The notes under the pieces are model-generated. The model was given only the letters and a program-made list of their open reading frames with translations. It was not told where the DNA came from and did not search any database. Positions 14,807 through 22,841 of a stretch of 64,000 bases of DNA are shown here, one piece after another. This DNA comes from Paraburkholderia rhynchosiae. Its GTDB lineage: Bacteria > Pseudomonadota > Gammaproteobacteria > Burkholderiales > Burkholderiaceae. The position numbers and the translations under genes were made by a program. Numbering within the stretch: position 1 is the first letter of the stretch; each line of letters starts with the position of its first letter. The stretch lies in assembly GCF_002879865.1 (NCBI RefSeq), contig NZ_PNXY01000021.1, positions 1 through 64,000 on the forward strand, written 5' to 3'.

Positions 14807-15742
14807 ATGACGGAAAGCAGATCCGCTGATCCGGAAATCCTCGCGCTTGGCGAGGCGATGATCGAGTTCAACCAGTCGGCGAAGGACCAGCCGAACTATT
14901 TGCAGGGCTTCGGCGGCGACACGTCGAACTTCTGCATCGCGGCGGCGCGGCAAGGCGCGCGGACTGGCTTCGTGTCAGCCGTCGGCGCCGATCATTTCGG
15001 GCGGCTCCTGATCGACCTGTGGGAACGCGAGCAAGTGGATACGGCGCTGGTGCGCATCGATCCGCAGGCGTCCACGGGCGTGTATTTCGTGTCGCACGGT
15101 CCGGACGGTCATGCGTTCGACTATCTGCGCGCCGGTTCCGCCGCGAGCCGGTACGCGCCGCACGACCTGCCGCTCGATGCGATCGCCGCCGCCAAGGTCG
15201 TGCATCTGTCCGGTATCAGCCTGGCGATCAGTCTCTGCGCGTGCGACGCGGCGCTCGAAGCCATCGCGTATGCCCGCGCCAATGGTGTGCGCGTGAGCTT
15301 CGACACCAATCTGCGTCTGAAGCTGTGGCCGTTGAACCGGGCGCGCGCAGTGATGCTGGAAGCCATCCGTCAGACTGACATCTGCTTGCCGAGCTGGGAT
15401 GATGTCACCGAACTCACCGGTTTGACGGGCCGCGACGAGATCGTCGATTTTCTGCTGTCCCACGGCCCGCGCGTCGTCGCGCTGAAGCTGGGCAAGGAAG
15501 GCTCATATATCGCGACGCCTGACGAACGGCGCGTCGTGCCGGGCCACGCGGTCAATGCGCTCGATGCAACGGGCGCGGGCGACTGCTTCGGCGGCGCGTT
15601 TATCGCGCGCATGGTTGCGGGCGACGATCCATTCGAAGCGGCGCGTTATGCGAACGTCGCCGCGGCGCTGTCCACGCAAGGCTACGGCGCGGTCGCGCCG
15701 ATTCCTTCACGGGCGATGGTCGAACAGATTCTGGCGGGCTGA
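14807..15742 (+). CDS. kdgK: 2-dehydro-3-deoxygluconokinase-type PfkB sugar kinase
   Basis: This 311-residue cytosolic kinase has the PfkB signatures: an N-terminal GGDTSNFCIAAARQGA substrate-side motif and the C-terminal DATGAGDCFGGAF catalytic motif, whose Asp is the base. FDTNLRLKLW is characteristic of the KDG kinase branch, which phosphorylates 2-keto-3-deoxygluconate. The start at 14807 is three bases past the rimO stop, with GAGGT inside rimO as ribosome binding site, so the two genes form an operon. Other sugar-acid substrates remain possible. Confidence 0.85.
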   Translation: MTESRSADPEILALGEAMIEFNQSAKDQPNYLQGFGGDTSNFCIAAARQGARTGFVSAVGADHFGRLLIDLWEREQVDTALVRIDPQASTGVYFVSHGPDGHAFDYLRAGSAASRYAPHDLPLDAIAAAKVVHLSGISLAISLCACDAALEAIAYARANGVRVSFDTNLRLKLWPLNRARAVMLEAIRQTDICLPSWDDVTELTGLTGRDEIVDFLLSHGPRVVALKLGKEGSYIATPDERRVVPGHAVNALDATGAGDCFGGAFIARMVAGDDPFEAARYANVAAALSTQGYGAVAPIPSRAMVEQILAG

Positions 15743-15819
15743 GCGCCGCGCATTTCGCGCGCTGCGAGACACGGTCTAGCCGAAACCAATCATCTTGACA
15801 GACAGAAGAGGAGCGAGCG

Positions 15820-17004
15820 ATGCAACGAGACGTAGTGGTGGTCAGCGGTGTGCGCACGGCAATCGGCGGTTTTGGCGGCAGTCTGAAGGATCTTCCGCCG
15901 ACCGAACTCGGCGCACGCGTCGTGCGTGAAGCGCTCGCGCGCGCCAATGTGTCCGGCGACGAAGTCGGCCACGTGGTGTTGGGCAACGTCGTGCACACCG
16001 AACCGAAAGACATGTATCTCGCGCGCGTGGCCGCGATCAACGGCGGGGTCGCGCAGCACACGCCCGCGTTGACCGTGAACCGCCTGTGCGGCTCGGGTTT
16101 GCAGGCGATTATCTCCGCCGCGCAAAGCGTGCTCCTCGGCGACGCGGACATCGCGATCGGCGGCGGCGCGGAAAACATGAGCCGCGCGCCTTACTCGATG
16201 CCCGCCGCGCGCTTCGGTCAGCGCATGGGCGACGCACGCCTCGTCGACATGATGGTCGGCGCGCTGAACGATCCGTTCCAGTCGATCCACATGGGCGTGA
16301 CCGCCGAGAACGTCGCGCGCCAATACGACATCTCGCGTGAAGCGCAAGACGCGCTCGCGCTCGAATCGCATCGTCGCGCGGCCAACGCAATCACGAGCGG
16401 CTATTTCAAGGAACAGATTCTGCCGATCACGATCGCGTCGAAGAAGGGCGACGTCGTGTTCGACACCGACGAGCACGCGCGCATGAACGCATCGGCGGAA
16501 GATTTCTCCAAGCTCAAGCCCGTATTCGCGAAGGAAAACGGCACGGTCACGGCGGGCAACGCCTCGGGCATCAACGACGCGGCCGCGGCGGTCGTGCTGA
16601 TGGAGCGCGGCATCGCCGAGCAGCGCGGCATCAAGCCGTTGGCGCGGCTCGTGTCATACGCGCATGCAGGCGTCGATCCGGCCTACATGGGCATCGGCCC
16701 CGTGCCGGCCAGCCGCAAGGCGCTGGAGCGCGCCGGTCTGACGGTCGCGGACCTCGACGTGATCGAGGCCAACGAAGCGTTCGCCGCGCAGGCCTGCGCG
16801 GTCAGCAAGGAACTGGGCTTCGATCCGGCCAAGGTCAATCCGAACGGCTCGGGCATTTCGCTCGGCCACCCGATCGGCGCGACCGGCGCGCTGATCACCG
16901 TGAAGGCGCTGTACGAATTGGAGCGCATCGGCGGGCGTTATGCGCTGGTCACGATGTGCATTGGCGGCGGGCAGGGCATCGCGGCGATCTTCGAACGGAT
17001 TTGA
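15820..17004 (+). CDS. bktB: Beta-ketothiolase / acetyl-CoA acyltransferase (BktB-like)
   Basis: The 394-residue length is standard for a thiolase. The nucleophile Cys lies in NRLCGSGLQ, the His in GHPIGATGA, and the second Cys in CIGGGQG. The sequence agrees closely, from memory, with Cupriavidus BktB, which condenses acyl-CoA units and supplies 3-ketoacyl-CoA for polyhydroxyalkanoate synthesis or fatty acid turnover. GAGGAGCGAGCG precedes the ATG at 15820. No phaB or phaC lies next to it here. Confidence 0.9.
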   Translation: MQRDVVVVSGVRTAIGGFGGSLKDLPPTELGARVVREALARANVSGDEVGHVVLGNVVHTEPKDMYLARVAAINGGVAQHTPALTVNRLCGSGLQAIISAAQSVLLGDADIAIGGGAENMSRAPYSMPAARFGQRMGDARLVDMMVGALNDPFQSIHMGVTAENVARQYDISREAQDALALESHRRAANAITSGYFKEQILPITIASKKGDVVFDTDEHARMNASAEDFSKLKPVFAKENGTVTAGNASGINDAAAAVVLMERGIAEQRGIKPLARLVSYAHAGVDPAYMGIGPVPASRKALERAGLTVADLDVIEANEAFAAQACAVSKELGFDPAKVNPNGSGISLGHPIGATGALITVKALYELERIGGRYALVTMCIGGGQGIAAIFERI

Positions 17005-17053
17005 ATGGCCTGAAGGGCGCGGCAAGCGGTATCCAGCAATGAGGAAGGAACGG

Positions 17054-17734
17054 ATGCGGGAATCGAAATCGGTGAAGGGCGCAGTGCGTGGGCGCAGCGT
17101 AAAAGTGGTGAGCGTTGCCGCGTTGCTGTGTGTGAGCGCGGCGGCTTCGCTACCCGTGCAGGCGTGGGCGCAAAGCGATGCCGTCAAGGAACTGGCGGCG
17201 CCGCCGCCGATTCAGCTGCCGCTCAAGCCAAGCCGCGAATTCGCAAAATTCCCGCGCTACAGCGGCAAACTCGGCTCGCGTCAGATCGTGCTGCGGCTCG
17301 GCCCGAAGACGGACGATTCGTCCGGCGTTCATGGCGAGTATCAGTTCACGGACACTGGCGAAGTGATCCTGATCGCCGGCGACCGTGACGGCGATACGCT
17401 GGAAGTCGAGGAATCGAACGACGGCACGCACATCACCGGGAACTGGGTCGGCAAATTCGCGGCCGATGGTTCGGTAGCCGGCGACCGGATGAACGTCGAC
17501 GATTCCGACCCGCAGCCGTTCGATCTCAAGCCCCTGGCCGCGGGGCAAGCGGTGCCGGCGGCGGGCGCACCGGCGGCAGCGGCCGGGAAGGCTGGCAAAA
17601 CCGCTGCTGACGGCGCGGCCCAGGCGACTGCACCTGCCGCGATCTCAGCCGCACCCGCACCCGTAGCCGCCGCAGCCGCAAAGCGCGGAGGCCAGCCCGT
17701 CGGCGGCGTCAGCAATCTGCAAACCGGCGAGTGA
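17054..17734 (+). CDS. Exported hypothetical protein with Ala-rich tail
   Basis: The 226-residue protein starts at ATG 17054 behind AGGAAGGA. It has a long signal peptide ending SLPVQAWAQ (about residue 40). The mature N-terminal domain is beta-rich (YSGKLGSRQIVLRLGPKTDD, TGEVILIAGDRDGDTLEVEE) and probably binds or senses something in the periplasm. The last 65 residues are Ala/Pro low complexity. I do not recognise a named family. The upstream thiolase ends 50 bases away and may share its transcript. Confidence 0.7.
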   Translation: MRESKSVKGAVRGRSVKVVSVAALLCVSAAASLPVQAWAQSDAVKELAAPPPIQLPLKPSREFAKFPRYSGKLGSRQIVLRLGPKTDDSSGVHGEYQFTDTGEVILIAGDRDGDTLEVEESNDGTHITGNWVGKFAADGSVAGDRMNVDDSDPQPFDLKPLAAGQAVPAAGAPAAAAGKAGKTAADGAAQATAPAAISAAPAPVAAAAAKRGGQPVGGVSNLQTGE

Positions 17735-17863
17735 GCCTGCGCGCGGCGCGAGCCTCACGGTTCTTGCGCGCCGCCAGGCGAAATTTCGCGGACTCGTCTA
17801 CTCTTGGCTGACCGGCGCCGCCTTTCGCGCGCGCCGCTCCGTCCGCTTTTCATCGAATTCATC

Positions 17864-19048
17864 ATGACGCAATCCAAACTCAAACGCGCTCTGCAAACAC
17901 GAATCGTGCACGCGGAGGACAAGCTCACGCCGGGCTTCGAGTCTTTTTCGATGCCGGTCACGCGCGCGTCGACGGTCGTGTTCCCCGACCTCGCGACGAT
18001 GCGCGCGCTCGACTGGAAAAACGACGCGCAGTGGCGCTACGGCCTGCATGCCACGCCGACGGCGCTTGCGTTAGCGCAGCGCCTCGCCGCCATCGAGGGC
18101 GGCAATCATGCGCTGTTGCAGCCGTCGGGCCTGTCGTCGATCTCGAACGTGTATTTCGGGCTCGTCAAGGCAGGCGACGACGTGCTGATTCCCGACAACG
18201 TCTACTCGCCGAACCGCGATCACGGCGACTGGCTGGCGCGCGATTTCGGCGTGACGGCGCGTTACTACGATCCGATGATCGGCGCGGGCATCGCCGATCT
18301 GATCCGGCCGAACACGCGCCTCATCTGGCTCGAAGCGCCCGGCTCGGTGACGATGGAAGTCGCCGACGTGCCCGCGATCACCGCAGCCGCCAGGGCGCGC
18401 AACGTGGCGACGGCGATCGATAACACGTGGTCCGCCGGCCTCGGTTTCCGGCCGTTCGATCACGGCGTCGACATCTCGGTTCAGGCGCTGACCAAGTATC
18501 AGTCAGGCGGCGCAGACGTGCTGATGGGCGCGACCATCACCGTCGATCGCGAACTGCATCTGAAGTTGAAATCGGCGCGCATGCGCATGGGCATCGGCGT
18601 GTCGTCGGATGACTGTTCGCTGATCTTGCGCAGCCTGCCGACCATGCAGGTGCGCTTCCAGCAGCATGACCGCTCGGCGCTTGCGCTGGCGCAGTGGTTG
18701 AAGATGCGGCCGGAGATCGCCGCGGTGTTGCATCCGGCGCTTGCCGACTGTCCCGGTCATGAGTTTTTCAAGCGCGACTTCACGGCAGCAGGCGGATTAT
18801 TTTCCGTCGTGTTCGACGGCCGCTACAGCGCCGCGCAAATCGACACATTCTGCGAGTCGCTCGAGCTGTTTGCTATCGGCTGGAGTTGGGGCGGCGCGCA
18901 CAGCCTCGTGATGCCGTACGACATCGCGTCGATGCGCACGGAAGGTCAGTGGCCGCATCGCGGCACGCTGGTCCGGTTCTACATTGGCCTCGAAGAAGAG
19001 GCCGATTTGCGTGCGGATATCGAGCAGTGCCTCGCGGCCCTGGCGTGA
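17864..19048 (+). CDS. metC: Cystathionine beta-lyase
   Basis: This 394-residue PLP enzyme of the Cys/Met metabolism family converts cystathionine to homocysteine. The PLP lysine lies in QALTKYQSGGAD, the cofactor-holding Asp in ATAIDNTWSAGLGF, and the N-terminal YGLHATPTALALAQRL segment matches MetC rather than MetB. Start ATG 17864 is chosen because the protein family begins near SKLKRALQTRIVHAED; upstream codons are poor. It is monocistronic and ends at a bidirectional terminator shared with serB. Confidence 0.92.
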   Translation: MTQSKLKRALQTRIVHAEDKLTPGFESFSMPVTRASTVVFPDLATMRALDWKNDAQWRYGLHATPTALALAQRLAAIEGGNHALLQPSGLSSISNVYFGLVKAGDDVLIPDNVYSPNRDHGDWLARDFGVTARYYDPMIGAGIADLIRPNTRLIWLEAPGSVTMEVADVPAITAAARARNVATAIDNTWSAGLGFRPFDHGVDISVQALTKYQSGGADVLMGATITVDRELHLKLKSARMRMGIGVSSDDCSLILRSLPTMQVRFQQHDRSALALAQWLKMRPEIAAVLHPALADCPGHEFFKRDFTAAGGLFSVVFDGRYSAAQIDTFCESLELFAIGWSWGGAHSLVMPYDIASMRTEGQWPHRGTLVRFYIGLEEEADLRADIEQCLAALA

Positions 19049-19074
19049 ACGTCTGACTCCGGCTGGGGCGTAGG

Positions 19075-19117
19075 AAAAAAAAGCCCACGCGGGATGCGTT
19101 CCCGGTGGGCTTCTTTG
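19075..19117. terminator. Bidirectional terminator between metC and serB
   Basis: AAGCCCACGCGGGA pairs with TCCCGGTGGGCTT around TGCGT, with one bulge. A runs lie on the left and T-rich sequence on the right. The convergent genes on both sides make a two-way terminator expected. Confidence 0.8.
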
Positions 19118-19227
19118 TGAATAGATAAATCTGGATGAGGGCTGCGCCGGCCTTGCAGCTCTGAGTCAGGCCTCAGTCAACTGTCAGTCAGCTCTCCGTC
19201 AGCTCTCCGTCAGCCCTCAGCTGGACC

Positions 19228-20067
19228 TCAAAACAACCGCAACAACCCATCGAGGCCCACGTAGTTGAATGCCACGTTGGCCGCTTCGCGCACGACCGGC
19301 TTCGCCCGGAACGCGACGGAAAGTCCCGCCTCGGCCATCATTTTCAGATCGTTGGAACCGTCGCCCATCGCAATCGCCCGGAATGGTTCAATGTGCAGTT
19401 GCGCGCAAGTCTCGCGCAACGTGCGCGCCTTCACATCGGCGTTGACGATTTCGCCGAGCACCTTGCCCGTCAGTTTGCCGTCCACAATCTCGAGCATATT
19501 CGCGCGCGTGAAGTCGAGGCCGAGCCGCGCCTTCAGTTTTTCGGTGAAGAAATTGAATCCGCCGGACACGAGCAGCGTTTTCAGTCCGGCTTCTTTCGCG
19601 CCCGCCAGCATCCGCTCGGCGCCCGGCGAGAGTTGCAGGCGCTCTTCGTAGACCCGTTCCAGCGCGCTCGCGTCGAGGCCCTTGAGCAACGCGACACGGC
19701 GCGTCAGGCTTTCATTGAAGTCCTTGATCTCGCCGCGCATCGCGGCCTCGGTGATCGCGGCGACTTCCGCTTTCAGGCCGCAGAAATCAGCGATTTCATC
19801 AATACATTCGATCGTGATCAGCGTCGAATCCATGTCCATGGCGACGAGGCCGAACTCATGCAACTGGCGGCCCGCTTCAACAAAAGCGTAGTCCAGCCGA
19901 TGCGTGCCGCAATAGACGTCGAGGTCGGGGCGCTGCGCGACGTCGGCGTCGGCGATGCGAATCGCGGTCGCGTCGACGACGGTGGCGTGCGAACCGCGGG
20001 CAAGCGCGACGAGCGTTTTGTGGTGATCGACGGAAAGGGGCGCAGGGCTTTGGATGACGAGGTTCAT
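19228..20067 (-). CDS. serB: Phosphoserine phosphatase
   Basis: SerB performs the last step of serine synthesis. The 279-residue product has an N-terminal ACT-like part and a HAD phosphatase domain: DMDSTLI with the nucleophilic Asp, then LLVSGGFNFF, KAKPVV-like basic loop (RAKPVVREAAN) and the Mg-binding GDGSNDLKMM. Start ATG 20067 (MNLVIQSPAPL) fits the family. The frame stays open far upstream through P450 DNA, but that part is antisense and not credible. Short CAGCTCTCCGT repeats lie between it and the terminator. Confidence 0.95.
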   Translation of the reverse strand: MNLVIQSPAPLSVDHHKTLVALARGSHATVVDATAIRIADADVAQRPDLDVYCGTHRLDYAFVEAGRQLHEFGLVAMDMDSTLITIECIDEIADFCGLKAEVAAITEAAMRGEIKDFNESLTRRVALLKGLDASALERVYEERLQLSPGAERMLAGAKEAGLKTLLVSGGFNFFTEKLKARLGLDFTRANMLEIVDGKLTGKVLGEIVNADVKARTLRETCAQLHIEPFRAIAMGDGSNDLKMMAEAGLSVAFRAKPVVREAANVAFNYVGLDGLLRLF

Positions 20068-20385
20068 GAGCGACGCATTGACGCAGGAAAGGGCGCGCGC
20101 GCGGCTCGCGCGGAAAATCCCGCTATTGTAGCGGTTCGCAACGGTTCGACGGCGCGGGCGGTCGCGAACATGAGGCGCGGGCTGACGACAGTGCAAACCG
20201 TCGACGCCCGGTTCATACTGACAAATCAAACGACGCCCGCGGCTCATTGCATTCGCGCCTTCAAGGCGCTGCGCGAACTTCAGTAACGCGACGCAAGGAA
20301 AGCACAAGCAAAGCCCACGCATTGCCAGAGCAAAGAGCAATAGCAAAGAGCAAGCGCTACACGGCGCACCACATGGAGACAACGC
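20068..20385. other. Intergenic region between serB and the P450 gene
   Basis: This 318-base divergent spacer must hold the promoters of serB (left) and the P450 gene (right). I see no RNA gene, repeat or credible small gene. A short purine-rich stretch (AAAGAGCAATAGCAAAGAGC) lies near 20335. Confidence 0.5.
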
Positions 20386-21636
20386 ATGCCCACGGCGACC
20401 GCCGGCGACGCAGCCACCATCGCGCGCGACTTCGATCTGCGCCATCTGAGCCGCGAGTTTTACGCGGACCCATACCCGGCTTACCACGCGCTGCGCACGC
20501 ATGAGCCGGTCAAGCGCATGCCGGACGGGTCCCTCTTCCTCACACGTTTTCGCGACGTGCAGGCCGTGTACCGCGATCCGAAAACCTTCAGTTCCGACAA
20601 GACCGTCGAATTCAGGCCGAAGTACGGCGACTCGCCGCTCTATGCACATCACACAACGAGCCTCGTGTTCAACGATCCGCCTCGCCATACACGGGTGCGC
20701 AAGCTGATCGCCGGGGCGTTGACCGCGCGCGCGATCGCGGCGATGGAGCCGGGCCTCGTTCGTCTCGTTGACGGCTTGCTGGATGCCGCGGCTGAACGCG
20801 GACGCATCGATCTGATCGGTGAATTCGCGTCGGCGATTCCGGTGGAGATCATCGGCAATCTGCTCGACGTGCCGCATGCCGAGCGCGCGCCGTTGCGCGA
20901 GTGGTCGCTCGCTATCCTGGGCGCGCTGGAACCGTCGCTCACCGAGGCGCAATTGGAGCGCGGCAATCGCGCGGTGAGCGAATTCGTCGATTATTTGCGC
21001 GGTCTGGTCGCACGGCGCCGGCGTGAGCCGGGCGACCCCCAGCATGATGTCCTTACGCGTCTGATCCAAGGCGAGCGTGGCGAAAGCGGCGAGCGCGGCG
21101 GCGAGCAATTGTCCGAAGAAGAACTGCTGCAAAACTGCATTTTCATTCTGAACGCGGGCCACGAGACGACAACGAACCTGATCGGCAACGGCCTCGTCAC
21201 GCTGACCGAATGGCCTGAGCAGCGCGCCGCGTTGCTGAGCGAGCCGTCGTTGATCGAATCGGCAGTCGAAGAATGTTTGCGCTTCGAGAGTTCCAACCAG
21301 CTCGGCAATCGCTTGACGACCGTCGATACGGAAATTGGCGGCTTCCCCGTTGCGCGCCGCACGCCCATCACGCTGTGCATCGGCGCAGCCAATCGCGACC
21401 CGGAGCAGTTCCCCGTGCCTGACCGCTTCGACATCCGCCGCGCGCCGAACCGGCACCTCGCTTTCGGCTTCGGCATCCATCAATGCGCGGGCGTCTCGCT
21501 CGCGCGGCTCGAAGCCCGCATTGCAATCGGCCGTTTCGTTCAGCGCTTTCCTTCATATCGACTCGACGGCGAGCCGACGCGTGGTGGACGCGTGCGCTTT
21601 CGCGGCTTCGCCAGCGTGCCATTGCAGTGTCTATAG
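20386..21636 (+). CDS. Cytochrome P450
   Basis: This 416-residue soluble bacterial P450 has the I-helix oxygen-activation motif AGHETT, the ExxR salt bridge in VEECLRFES, and the heme loop FGFGIHQCAG with Cys at about 367. It resembles CYP107-type class I enzymes, which depend on separate ferredoxin and reductase partners. None is encoded nearby. Start ATG 20386 (MPTATAGDAATIARDF). Substrate cannot be inferred. It stands alone between serB and ku. Confidence 0.93.
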   Translation: MPTATAGDAATIARDFDLRHLSREFYADPYPAYHALRTHEPVKRMPDGSLFLTRFRDVQAVYRDPKTFSSDKTVEFRPKYGDSPLYAHHTTSLVFNDPPRHTRVRKLIAGALTARAIAAMEPGLVRLVDGLLDAAAERGRIDLIGEFASAIPVEIIGNLLDVPHAERAPLREWSLAILGALEPSLTEAQLERGNRAVSEFVDYLRGLVARRRREPGDPQHDVLTRLIQGERGESGERGGEQLSEEELLQNCIFILNAGHETTTNLIGNGLVTLTEWPEQRAALLSEPSLIESAVEECLRFESSNQLGNRLTTVDTEIGGFPVARRTPITLCIGAANRDPEQFPVPDRFDIRRAPNRHLAFGFGIHQCAGVSLARLEARIAIGRFVQRFPSYRLDGEPTRGGRVRFRGFASVPLQCL

Positions 21637-21797
21637 CACTCGAATTGGCAATGCGCGGGACTCCGTAGTTTTTGCCGCCATCATGCAAGACTTACAGCGA
21701 CGCGCGCCACGATAACGACGACCCGCACCGCGCGGCGGCGCAAAACCGTGGCACGCTTGCTGCTTCACCATGGGTCTTAGGCCCAGGGGAGCGCACG

Positions 21798-22811
21798 ATG
21801 GCACACATGATCTGGAAAGGCGCGATCAGCTTCGGCCTCGTTCACGTACCGGTGCAGTTGTATCCGGCCACGAAGTCGGAGAAAGTGGGCTTCAATCTGC
21901 TCGACAAGCGCACGATCGACCCGGTCGGTTACAAGCAGATCAACAAGCGCACGGGCAAGGACGTGACGCGCGATAACATCGTGCGCGGCTTCGAGTACGA
22001 GAAGGACAAGTACGTGGTTCTGACCGACGAGGAGATTCGCGCGGCGAACCCCGAATCCACGCAGACGGTCGACATTCTTGCGTTCGTCGACGCGCCCGAC
22101 ATCTCGTTCCTCTATCTCGACACGCCGTACTTCCTCACGCCGGACCGCAAGGGCGAGAAGGTCTATGCGCTGCTACGCGAGGCGATGAAATCGTCGGGCA
22201 AGGTCGGGGTGGCGAGTGTCGTGTTGCATAACAAACAGCATCTGGCCGCACTGATTCCGGTCGGTCCGGTGCTCGCTCTGAATACGCTGCGCTGGGCCAA
22301 CGAGGTACGCGATTTCGACGAATTCAAGCTGCCCGCCGAAGGCACGAAGGCGGCGGGCGTCAGCGCGCGCGAACTCGATATGGCGAAAAAACTGATCGAC
22401 GACATGAGCGACGCGTGGGATCCGTCGAATTATCACGATACGTTCCGCGACGACATCATGGCGCTCGTCGATCGCAAGGTCCGCGAGGGCAAGACCGAGG
22501 AAATCACCGAGATTGAAGCCCCGCGCGAAGCGCGTCAATCGGCCGACATTCTGGATCTGTCCGACCTGCTCAAACGCAGTTTGGGGCGCGGCAAGAACAA
22601 GCCGGCGACAGGCGCGCGCAAGCGTGCCGCGGACGACGCGGCTGCCGACGAAGAGACGGATGCCGACGAGGAAAGCGGCTCGACGGCATCGCGTAAAAAG
22701 CCACGCGCCACGCGCTCGACACGCGCGCCGCGCGGCAGCGGCAGCAGCAGCGGTGGCCGTTCAGCCGCGAAGTCGACGACGGCGGCGCGCAAACGCCGCG
22801 CGGCGGCTTGA
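21798..22811 (+). CDS. ku: Ku protein, non-homologous end joining
   Basis: Bacterial Ku homodimers hold broken DNA ends and recruit LigD. The 337-residue product begins MAHMIWKGAISFGLVHVPVQ, the family hallmark, and includes GFEYEKDKYVVLTDEEI. The last 75 residues are a Lys/Arg/Ser/Ala-rich tail, common in Burkholderiaceae Ku and useful for DNA threading and LigD contact. ATG 21798 follows AGGGGA. It is 30 bases upstream of ligD, so the pair is an operon. Confidence 0.95.
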   Translation: MAHMIWKGAISFGLVHVPVQLYPATKSEKVGFNLLDKRTIDPVGYKQINKRTGKDVTRDNIVRGFEYEKDKYVVLTDEEIRAANPESTQTVDILAFVDAPDISFLYLDTPYFLTPDRKGEKVYALLREAMKSSGKVGVASVVLHNKQHLAALIPVGPVLALNTLRWANEVRDFDEFKLPAEGTKAAGVSARELDMAKKLIDDMSDAWDPSNYHDTFRDDIMALVDRKVREGKTEEITEIEAPREARQSADILDLSDLLKRSLGRGKNKPATGARKRAADDAAADEETDADEESGSTASRKKPRATRSTRAPRGSGSSSGGRSAAKSTTAARKRRAAA

Positions 22812-22841
22812 TGGAATGATAAGTGGGCCGCAGTCCTCGCC

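Noticed and set aside
13883..14953. 356-codon leftward frame opposite rimO
   Set aside because: Shadow frame. rimO carries all radical-SAM motifs on the plus strand.
19160..19222. CAGCTCTCCGT repeats downstream of serB as a functional array
   Set aside because: Only a few imperfect copies in a 3' spacer next to a terminator, with no sign of dyad symmetry or a gene.
20068..21483. Long leftward open frame continuing from serB through the P450 gene (751 codons in total)
   Set aside because: The upstream part is antisense to a clear P450 with all its motifs, is Arg/His-rich nonsense, and serB has a proper start at 20067. It results from GC-rich codon bias.
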